Positions 49,916 to 56,759 of a stretch of DNA of 64,000 nt are shown here, in pieces. The translations under genes were made by a program, and so were the position numbers. The stretch's first letter is position 1. Each line of letters opens with the position of its first letter. This stretch comes from Flavobacterium cupreum. GTDB lineage: Bacteria; Bacteroidota; Bacteroidia; Flavobacteriales; Flavobacteriaceae. The DNA lies in NCBI RefSeq assembly GCF_003996965.1, contig NZ_QWDM01000008.1:186001-250000 (forward strand). Direction: 5' to 3'. Under the pieces are notes generated by a model. The model did not search any database, was not told the DNA's origin, and was given only the letters and a program-made list of their open reading frames with translations.

Positions 49916-50622
49916 TCAAAACCAAAGCAATCGTAATTTCCTCTTTAAAATTTCAGGAAAAAAGCCTGATCGTAAAATGTTTTACGCTTTCCAACGGCCT
50001 GAAATCTTATTTCGTGCGCGATGCTTTTTCGAGCCGGAAAGCCAGTCAGAAAATTGCTTATTTTCAGCCTTTGTCCATTCTCGAAATTGAAGCCGTGCAT
50101 AAAAACAAAGGGACTTTGGAAAATTTCAAGGAAATAAAAACGGCAGTTCCTTTTCAGAGTATTCATACTGATATTGTAAAAAGCACGATGGTCATGTTTC
50201 TGTCTGAAATGCTTCATTATTCCATTCAGGAAGAAGAAAAAAACGAATCGCTTTTTACGTTTTTAGAGACCGCTTTGACCTGGCTGGATCATCATGATGA
50301 TATTTCCAATTTCCATTTAATCCTGCTCCTCGAAACCACCAAGTATCTGGGCTTTTATCCGGATGTTTCGGAAATAGAACTGCCGTTTTTTGAAATGTAT
50401 GACGGGATTTTTACCCTTTTTCATGGTGTAGGTTCGCTGACGGAACACGAAAGTACTTTATTTAAAAAGCTCATCGATCTGAAATTTGATAATGACCAGA
50501 AAGTTTTTCATGTAATTGAAAGGCAAATACTACTTAAAATATTGATTGACTATTATAGCTTTCATTTAGACGGATTCAAAAAGCCAAAATCTTTAGAGGT
50601 TTTAAAAGAAGTTTTCTCTTAA
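49909..50622 (+). CDS. recO: DNA repair protein RecO
   Basis: The 237 residues have an OB-fold N-terminal domain (TKAIVISSLKFQEKSLIVKCFTLSNGLKSYF, about 4-34) and an all-helical C-terminal domain (LLETTKYLGFYPDVSEIELPFFEMYDGIF). The usual zinc-type Cys cluster is absent, as in many Bacteroidota RecO. RecO loads RecA on SSB-coated DNA with RecR. Its start lies seven bases inside the acyltransferase gene, so translation may be coupled. About 130 bases with a probable -7 element separate it from ileS. Confidence 0.93.
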   Translation: MLVKTKAIVISSLKFQEKSLIVKCFTLSNGLKSYFVRDAFSSRKASQKIAYFQPLSILEIEAVHKNKGTLENFKEIKTAVPFQSIHTDIVKSTMVMFLSEMLHYSIQEEEKNESLFTFLETALTWLDHHDDISNFHLILLLETTKYLGFYPDVSEIELPFFEMYDGIFTLFHGVGSLTEHESTLFKKLIDLKFDNDQKVFHVIERQILLKILIDYYSFHLDGFKKPKSLEVLKEVFS

Positions 50623-50720
50623 AATTTAGAAAACGCAACTATTTTTTGCGGAATCTGACTGAAATTACGGGGCATCGCTCTTTTTTCTGTCATCTTTTAT
50701 CTATTTACCTCAAAATTCCT

Positions 50721-50728
50721 TACTTTCG
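50721..50728 (+). promoter_or_regulatory. Probable -7 promoter element for ileS
   Basis: TACTTTCG, one mismatch from TAnnTTTG, 24 bases before the ileS ATG. Confidence 0.45.
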
Positions 50729-50752
50729 CACCTCGATTAAGAAAAGGATAAA

Positions 50753-53700
50753 ATGAGCACAAAATTTACTGAATACAAAGGACTTGACTTGCCAACAGTA
50801 GCGTCAGAAGTACTTGATTTTTGGAAGAAAGAAAATATATTTGAAAAGAGTGTAACAACTCGCGAAGGTGCTGAGCCTTACGTATTTTTTGAAGGCCCGC
50901 CTTCAGCAAACGGATTACCGGGAATTCACCACGTGATGGCACGTGCCATTAAAGATATTTTTTGCAGATACAGAACCCAGAAAGGTTTTCAGGTTAAAAG
51001 AAAAGCCGGTTGGGATACGCACGGATTACCTGTAGAATTGGGTACCGAAAAAGAACTTGGAATCACAAAAGAAGATATTGGCAAAACCATTTCTATCGAA
51101 GAATATAACGAAGCGTGTAAAAAAACCGTTATGCGTTATACCGACGTATGGAATGATTTGACCGAAAAAATGGGGTATTGGGTTGATATGGAAGATCCGT
51201 ATGTGACGTACAAACCCAAATATATGGAATCGGTTTGGTGGCTTTTGAAACAAATCTACGACAAAGGTTTATTGTACAAAGGATACACAATTCAGCCGTA
51301 TTCCCCAAAAGCAGGAACTGGATTATCTTCTCACGAAGTAAATCAGCCCGGAGCTTACCGTGATGTTACGGACACTACGATTGTAGCGCAATTCAAAACT
51401 TTACCGGAAACATTGCCCTCATTTTTACAGGGTTTTGGAGAAATCCACATTTTAGCGTGGACGACAACGCCTTGGACATTGCCATCGAATACCGCTTTGA
51501 CCGTTGGGCCAAAAATTGACTACGTTTTAGTAAAAACATTCAATCAGTATACATTCGAACCTGTAAATGTGGTTCTTGCTAAAAATTTAGTGGGAAAACA
51601 GTTCGGGAAAGGGTTTTTTGCCAGCGAAGACGATGCTGATTTTGACAAAGTGAAAAATGGCGACAAACAACTTCCGTACAAAATTCTGGCAGAAGCAAAA
51701 GGGACTGATTTAGTTGAAATCCGTTACGAACAATTATTACCGTATGTGTTGCCGTACCAAAATGCTGAAAATGCCTTTAGGGTAATTGCCGGGGATTTTG
51801 TAACAACAGAAGACGGAACAGGTATCGTACATACATCTCCGACTTTTGGTGCAGATGATGCCAGAGTAGCAAAAGAAGCAAAACCGGAAGTTCCGCCGAT
51901 GCTGGTTTTGGACGAAAGCGGAACACCAGTGCCGCTGGTAGATTTACAAGGAAAGTTTACCTCTCATTTAGGAGATCTTGCCGGTAAATATGTTAAAAAC
52001 GAATATTACGATGAAGGACAAGCTCCGGAACGTTCTGTTGATGTTGAAATCGCTATTCGTTTAAAAGAAGAAAATAAAGCCTTTAAGGTTGAAAAATACG
52101 TACATAGTTATCCACACAGCTGGAGAACAGATGAGCCGTTATTATATTATCCGCTAGATTCATGGTTCATTAAAGTAACCGATGTAAAAGATAGAATGTT
52201 CGACCTGAACGAAACTATCAATTGGAAGCCTAAGTCTACTGGTGAGGGACGTTTTGGAAACTGGCTGAAAAATGCCAACGACTGGAACTTATCTCGTTCT
52301 AGATATTGGGGTATTCCGTTGCCAATCTGGAGAACTGAAGATAAAAAAGAAGAAGTTCTTATTGGTTCTGTTGAAGAATTATACAATGCGATTGAAAAAT
52401 CTATCGAAGCCGGTTTTCAGAAAGAAAATCCGTTTAAAGGTTTTGAAATCGGAAACATGTCTGAATCCAATTATGATTTAATTGATTTGCACAAAAATGT
52501 AGTGGATGGAATTACTTTAGTTTCAGCTTCAGGCCAGCCAATGAAACGCGAAAGCGATTTGATTGATGTCTGGTTCGATTCTGGTGCAATGCCTTATGCA
52601 CAATGGCATTATCCTTTTGAAAATAAAGATAAAATCGACGAGAATAAAGATTTTCCTGCGAATTTCATCGCAGAAGGTGTAGATCAGACCCGTGGATGGT
52701 TTTATACCCTACATGCCATCGGAACCCTGGTTTTTGATAAAGTAGCGTATAAAAATGTAGTTTCCAACGGTTTGGTTCTGGATAAAGACGGAATAAAAAT
52801 GTCGAAAAGTAAAGGGAATACAATAGACCCTTTTAAAACCATTGAAGAATATGGTCCCGATGCCACCCGCTGGTACATGATTATGAATGCGAATCCGTGG
52901 GACAACCTGAAATTTGACCTGGAGGGAATTGCTGAGGTGCGTCGTAAGTTTTTCGGAACTTTATACAACACCTATTCGTTCTTTTCGCTATATGCCAATA
53001 TCGACGGGTTTAAATATGAAGAAGCTGAAATTCCGTTAAACGAAAGACCTGAAATCGATCAGTGGATCATATCTGAATTGCATTCCTTAATAAAATTTGT
53101 TGATGAATGTTACGAAGATTACGAGCCGACAAAAGCAGCAAGGGCTATTTCTGACTTCGTACAGGAGAATCTGAGTAACTGGTACGTTCGTTTGTGTCGT
53201 CGTCGTTTCTGGAAAGGCGAATACGCTCATGATAAAATTGCAGCGTATCAGACGCTTTATACTTGTCTGCTAACGATCAGTAAATTAAGTGCTCCAATCG
53301 CTCCTTTTTTCATGGATAAATTGTATCGCGACTTAACAATTTCTACAGAATCTGAGAAATATGCCAGTGTTCACTTGGCTGAGTTCCCAAAATTTGTCGA
53401 AAACTTTGTTAATAAAACGTTAGAGAGTAAAATGCAGAAGGCGCAAACCATCTCATCATTGGTTTTATCTCTTCGTAAAAAGGAAATGATCAAAGTGCGT
53501 CAGCCTTTGCAAAAGGTAATGATTCCGGTACTTGACGAGAATCAGCGTGCTGAAATCGAAGCAATTTCCGAGCTTATAAAAGCAGAGGTAAACGTTAAGG
53601 AAATCATGCTTTTAGATGATGCTTCGGGCATCTTAGTAAAGCAGATTAAACCTAATTTTAAGACTTTAGGACCACGCTTTGGAAAAGATATGGGCTTGAT

Positions 53701-54154
53701 TTCTAAGGAAATACAAAGCTTTTCTTCCGATCAGATCAATCAGTTGGACAAGCAGGGGACGTTAGATATTGTTATTGCTGGAAATAATGTAACTTTATCT
53801 CTGGAAGACGTCGAAATAACATCTCAGGATATTGAAGGATGGCTGGTAGCAAATTCAAACGGAATTACAGTTGCGCTTGATATAACAATCACCGAAGATT
53901 TAAAAAACGAAGGTATTGCAAGGGAATTAGTAAACAGAATTCAGAATATCCGTAAAGATTCAGGATTTGAGGTTACTGATAAGATTAAAGTACAAATTAA
54001 AAGAACCGGCCTTTTAGAAGAAGCCATCTTAAAGAATGAAGACTATATTAAGTCTGAGACACTAACAGAGAATTTGGTTTTTACTGATGCTTTGGAAAGC
54101 GGCATAGAAATTGAATTTGATGATATTAAAACAATGATATTAATTTCAAAATAA
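50753..54154 (+). CDS. ileS: Isoleucyl-tRNA synthetase
   Basis: The 1133 residues form a class Ia synthetase. The HIGH-type signature is GIHH at 57-60, inside PPSANGLPGIHHVMAR. The editing domain is present (WTTTPWTLPSNTALTVGP and TGIVHTSPTFGADD), and the KMSKS loop is at 682-686. The C-terminal 300 residues lack a zinc-type Cys cluster and match the long eukaryote-like type 2 IleS with a DUF5915-type tail. Type 2 IleS enzymes are generally less sensitive to mupirocin. The gene is followed by the DksA-like gene after seven bases. Confidence 0.97.
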   Translation: MSTKFTEYKGLDLPTVASEVLDFWKKENIFEKSVTTREGAEPYVFFEGPPSANGLPGIHHVMARAIKDIFCRYRTQKGFQVKRKAGWDTHGLPVELGTEKELGITKEDIGKTISIEEYNEACKKTVMRYTDVWNDLTEKMGYWVDMEDPYVTYKPKYMESVWWLLKQIYDKGLLYKGYTIQPYSPKAGTGLSSHEVNQPGAYRDVTDTTIVAQFKTLPETLPSFLQGFGEIHILAWTTTPWTLPSNTALTVGPKIDYVLVKTFNQYTFEPVNVVLAKNLVGKQFGKGFFASEDDADFDKVKNGDKQLPYKILAEAKGTDLVEIRYEQLLPYVLPYQNAENAFRVIAGDFVTTEDGTGIVHTSPTFGADDARVAKEAKPEVPPMLVLDESGTPVPLVDLQGKFTSHLGDLAGKYVKNEYYDEGQAPERSVDVEIAIRLKEENKAFKVEKYVHSYPHSWRTDEPLLYYPLDSWFIKVTDVKDRMFDLNETINWKPKSTGEGRFGNWLKNANDWNLSRSRYWGIPLPIWRTEDKKEEVLIGSVEELYNAIEKSIEAGFQKENPFKGFEIGNMSESNYDLIDLHKNVVDGITLVSASGQPMKRESDLIDVWFDSGAMPYAQWHYPFENKDKIDENKDFPANFIAEGVDQTRGWFYTLHAIGTLVFDKVAYKNVVSNGLVLDKDGIKMSKSKGNTIDPFKTIEEYGPDATRWYMIMNANPWDNLKFDLEGIAEVRRKFFGTLYNTYSFFSLYANIDGFKYEEAEIPLNERPEIDQWIISELHSLIKFVDECYEDYEPTKAARAISDFVQENLSNWYVRLCRRRFWKGEYAHDKIAAYQTLYTCLLTISKLSAPIAPFFMDKLYRDLTISTESEKYASVHLAEFPKFVENFVNKTLESKMQKAQTISSLVLSLRKKEMIKVRQPLQKVMIPVLDENQRAEIEAISELIKAEVNVKEIMLLDDASGILVKQIKPNFKTLGPRFGKDMGLISKEIQSFSSDQINQLDKQGTLDIVIAGNNVTLSLEDVEITSQDIEGWLVANSNGITVALDITITEDLKNEGIARELVNRIQNIRKDSGFEVTDKIKVQIKRTGLLEEAILKNEDYIKSETLTENLVFTDALESGIEIEFDDIKTMILISK

Positions 54155-54161
54155 TATAAAA

Positions 54162-54542
54162 ATGGTAGATGAAATTACAAGATACTCTGACGCCGATTTG
54201 GCGGAGTTCAAAGAAATAATCCAAAATAAAATACAAAAAGCACAAGCCGACCTGGATTTAATAAAAAGTGCTTACATGAATGATTTGAACAATGGGACAG
54301 ATGATACTTCCCCAACTTTCAAAGCGTTTGAAGAAGGAAGTGAAACAATGTCAAAAGAGGCGAACTCGCAGTTGGCTATCAGACAGGAAAAGTTTATTCG
54401 TGATTTGAAAAACGCATTATTCCGTGTAGAAAACAAAACATATGGTATCTGCAAAGTAACAGGTAAATTAATCGGTAAAGAAAGACTGAAAATTGTACCT
54501 CATGCTACTATGAGTATTGAAGCAAAAAATCTGCAACGATAA
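54162..54542 (+). CDS. TraR/DksA family protein with degenerate zinc finger
   Basis: The 126 residues keep the DksA-type coiled-coil layout (about 12-90) and the C-terminal globular pattern TYGICKVTGKLIGKERLKIV. Only one Cys remains (Cys97); the other three zinc ligands of the classical C4 finger are replaced. The acidic tip NGTDDTSPTF (about 44-53) partly resembles the DksA DxxDxA tip. DksA-type proteins enter the RNA polymerase secondary channel. Zinc-free versions are common in Bacteroidota. It follows ileS closely and ends at a terminator. Confidence 0.9.
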   Translation: MVDEITRYSDADLAEFKEIIQNKIQKAQADLDLIKSAYMNDLNNGTDDTSPTFKAFEEGSETMSKEANSQLAIRQEKFIRDLKNALFRVENKTYGICKVTGKLIGKERLKIVPHATMSIEAKNLQR

Positions 54543-54554
54543 GTTATACAAATT

Positions 54555-54580
54555 AAACGCTCCTTTTGGGGCGTTTTTTA
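54555..54580 (+). terminator. Terminator of dksA-like gene
   Basis: AACGCTCC/GGGGCGTT with one mismatch-wobble and a four-base loop, followed by six T residues. Nearly the same stem recurs at 55950-55976. Confidence 0.88.
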
Positions 54581-54663
54581 TGCAGGTATATTTGCGATTA
54601 TCATAAATGTCTTACACCTGAAAAGAAAATAGGCAGTGAGGGCAGTTAGTCGTGCAGGGTTAA

Positions 54664-54719
54664 AAAAAATATTGCTTAATTAGAACTGTCTTGATTAAGG
54701 ATAGTTCTGATTAAGCAAT
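54664..54719 (-). terminator. Terminator of roadblock gene pair
   Basis: ATTGCTTAAT and its inverse ATTAAGCAAT (54671-54680 and 54710-54719) enclose AGAACTGTC/GATAGTTCT. On the minus strand the stem is followed by eight T residues, so it ends the minus-strand roadblock transcript. Confidence 0.88.
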
Positions 54720-54732
54720 AAAATATAAGGCA

Positions 54733-55113
54733 TTACGCTAAATTCTTTTCCAGTTCCAATTTATGTTTTTTCAGGATGGCTCTTGTCATTCCTAAATTTG
54801 CCTTAGTGGAGTCTGCCGCCAGATAAATCATAAATTTTTTATTCGGTGAGATATCAATAATGTGAATTTGCGATGAAAGCGTAATTAAGATATCTTCAAT
54901 CTCCTGATTTAAATTCAAAGCCTTTACGGCATTTAATTTTGCTTTAACAACTTCCAGGTTGTAGGCAGCTGCCAATTCAGGATCAAAAGACGGGTCTAAA
55001 CTTAAATTACCAAAGCTTAATCCGGATTCAATTTCGGTTACGGCAATAGCAATAAAGCCGTTTACGTTTGTTTTCATTTCATTTAAAAACACGTTTAAAA
55101 AGTCGTTACTCAT
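54733..55113 (-). CDS. Roadblock/LC7-like protein, second of pair
   Basis: The 126 residues fit a roadblock/LC7-like fold: helix (DFLNVFLNEMKTNVNGFIAIAVTEIESGLSFG, residues 4-34), paired strands, then VVKAKLNAVKAL and QIHIIDISPNKKFMIYLAADSTKANLGMTRAIL (about 87-119). Such proteins often dimerise and bind small GTPases. It shares the direction of the neighbouring roadblock gene, 31 bases upstream, and is closed by a strong terminator. No MglA-type GTPase gene is in the window. Function is unknown. Confidence 0.75.
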   Translation of the reverse strand: MSNDFLNVFLNEMKTNVNGFIAIAVTEIESGLSFGNLSLDPSFDPELAAAYNLEVVKAKLNAVKALNLNQEIEDILITLSSQIHIIDISPNKKFMIYLAADSTKANLGMTRAILKKHKLELEKNLA

Positions 55114-55144
55114 AATGTTGTGGTTTTGTGGTTAATAGATTTAT

Positions 55145-55501
55145 TTATTTCAATAGGGAATTTTTGCTTAATTCTGTCGAAAGTTCATCTGTTGTACGCA
55201 TCAATAATCCGAGATTGCTCCCGTCTTTTGAAAAAGCCACCACAAAGTGTGAGCCACTGATTTTATTTCCGATTACAACCCCTTCCGTTGTTTTTAAAAA
55301 CAACTGCTTCAAAGAACCCTTGTCGAGATCCGATAAGAATTTTTCACTCATGGATAAAATTGCTGCGCTCATGGCTGCTACGCTGTCTCCGTAATCTATG
55401 TGCAGTGATGTGATGAGTTTTCCTTTTCCGTTTAAAATTAGTGCCGACGTAGATTTTGTATTAACCAGAAAATCGTTCAGGATGGTGGTGATTTCATTCA
55501 T
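55145..55501 (-). CDS. Roadblock/LC7 domain protein, first of pair
   Basis: The 118 residues are a full roadblock/LC7 domain. The helix-strand pattern is TSALILNGKGKLITSLHIDYGDSVAAMSAAILSMSEKFLSDLD in part, followed by QLFLKTTEGVVIGNKISG, HFVVAFSKDGSNLGLLMRTTDEL and a final helix. MglB-type and Rag-like members use this fold for GTPase control, but there is no GTPase gene nearby. It is divergent from a 71-residue orphan gene and is the first gene of a two-gene unit. Confidence 0.85.
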   Translation of the reverse strand: MNEITTILNDFLVNTKSTSALILNGKGKLITSLHIDYGDSVAAMSAAILSMSEKFLSDLDKGSLKQLFLKTTEGVVIGNKISGSHFVVAFSKDGSNLGLLMRTTDELSTELSKNSLLK

Positions 55502-55677
55502 TTGGAAGGATTTAAGGAGTTGTTAAAAATATATTGATATTGCTAAGGTATTTAAAGTTTGGGATGTATTCTGACTAAACAACTGTTAATTTTCCTAACA
55601 AATATAAATTATTTTATGTATCATTGTATTACCGAACGAATAATAATTTAATTTTTTTACTATAAAAACCTTACATT

Positions 55678-55893
55678 ATGGCTAAAGTGTTGAAATTCAA
55701 AGATGTGAACTCGGATGTTGAAAATAGAATGAAAGAATTCGAGAAAACGCGTACGAAATTAAAATCTCAGATCGCAAAAGACGCCGCTAAAAAGGTCGCT
55801 GCAGGAAAAGAAGGGAAAGGTTTATTTAAATCCCTTACTGAATTTTTTACGGATGCCCCTAAAACAGCAGGAAATTCAAGTGTTAAGAAATAG
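55678..55893 (+). CDS. Small basic orphan protein
   Basis: This 71-residue protein is rich in Lys and Glu, with one long amphipathic helix (about residues 10-44, DVNSDVENRMKEFEKTRTKL and onward) and a flexible tail. There is no signal or membrane segment. Codon use looks like that of the neighbours and a terminator lies 57 bases downstream, so I think it is real. I do not recognise a family. It is divergent from the roadblock pair. Confidence 0.6.
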   Translation: MAKVLKFKDVNSDVENRMKEFEKTRTKLKSQIAKDAAKKVAAGKEGKGLFKSLTEFFTDAPKTAGNSSVKK

Positions 55894-55949
55894 AGATATA
55901 TAGCTGGTCAAAGATATTTTTAGACCGGCTTATTTTATTATAAAACAAT

Positions 55950-55976
55950 TAACGCTCCTTAAGGGGCGTTCTTTTT
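55950..55976 (+). terminator. Terminator of small orphan gene
   Basis: AACGCTCC/GGGGCGTT with loop TTAA, then CTTTTT. The stem is nearly the same as at 54555-54580. Confidence 0.85.
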
Positions 55977-55987
55977 GATTAAATTAT

Positions 55988-55995
55988 TACTTTTG
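55988..55995 (+). promoter_or_regulatory. -7 promoter element for lspA
   Basis: TACTTTTG matches TAnnTTTG, 18 bases before the chosen ATG at 56014 and directly downstream of the preceding terminator. Confidence 0.6.
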
Positions 55996-56013
55996 CCATC
56001 AAAAATTCATAAA

Positions 56014-56613
56014 ATGTCATTACGAAACTCGTACTTCCTTATATTTTTAGTTTTACTTATCGATCAGCTTTCTAAAATTTATGTAAAAACAAATTTTGTC
56101 TTAGGTGAAGAAGTGGTTATTACGGACTGGTTTAGAATTCATTTTATAGAAAATGAAGGAATGGCCTGGGGAACCAAAATTCCCGGGGAATATGGAAAAT
56201 TAATTTTGACTGTTTTTAGAATTTTTGCTGTATTCGGAATCGGGTACTGGCTGGCTGATGCAATTAAGAAACGTCATTCTGCTTATCTGATCGTGGCTAT
56301 TGCCCTAATCTTTGCCGGCGCTGCGGGAAATATCCTGGATTCTGTTTTTTACGGAGTAATTTTTGACGACAGTACACATAATCTTGCAACGCTTTTTTCA
56401 CCAACTCCATACGGAACCTGGTTCCATGGTTTGGTAGTGGATATGTTTTATTTTCCAATTTGGGAAGGTAATTTGCCAGCCTGGCTGCCTTTCTTTGGAG
56501 GGAAGCATTTTATGTTTTTCAATGCTATTTTCAATGTTGCCGATATGGCGATTTCTACCGGTGTTGGTATCCTGCTGGTTTTTAATAAAAGAGCATTCCC
56601 GAAACATTCATAA
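56014..56613 (+). CDS. lspA: Lipoprotein signal peptidase
   Basis: I start at MSLRNSYFLIFLVLLIDQLSK (199 residues), because the upstream ATG would place the -7 element inside the gene. Four membrane helices and the family motifs are present: LIDQLSK, ENEGMAWG, GAAGNILDSVFYGVIFDD (with a catalytic Asp) and FNVADMAIS (second catalytic Asp). LspA removes the signal from diacylglyceryl-modified lipoproteins. The extra length over the usual 165 residues, partly between helices, is common in Bacteroidota. A 25-base palindrome follows the stop. Confidence 0.95.
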   Translation: MSLRNSYFLIFLVLLIDQLSKIYVKTNFVLGEEVVITDWFRIHFIENEGMAWGTKIPGEYGKLILTVFRIFAVFGIGYWLADAIKKRHSAYLIVAIALIFAGAAGNILDSVFYGVIFDDSTHNLATLFSPTPYGTWFHGLVVDMFYFPIWEGNLPAWLPFFGGKHFMFFNAIFNVADMAISTGVGILLVFNKRAFPKHS

Positions 56614-56627
56614 AAGGTAGAAAATAC

Positions 56628-56697
56628 CAATAAAAAAATTCCAAATTCCAATGGATGCTGTGATTTACAGCTATTGGAATTTGGAATTTTTTTATTG
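56628..56697. repeat. Perfect 25-base inverted repeat, AAATTCC word
   Basis: Arms at 56628-56652 and 56673-56697 are exact inverse copies around a 20-base loop. Each includes AATTCCAAATTCCAAT or its inverse plus a run of A or T. It follows lspA by 14 bases and can serve as a terminator in either direction. It belongs to the same word family as 29105-29180 and 33836-33958. Confidence 0.92.
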
Positions 56698-56759
56698 AAA
56701 ATTTCACCGTATTGGGATTACTATTTATTGTACTATTTTTACAATACAAAATCAAACCT

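Noticed and set aside
54587..54670. TATATTTG element on the plus strand followed by about 80 bases, considered as a small RNA
   Set aside because: The following hairpin carries its T-run on the minus strand and thus ends the roadblock transcript; no plus-strand terminator exists.
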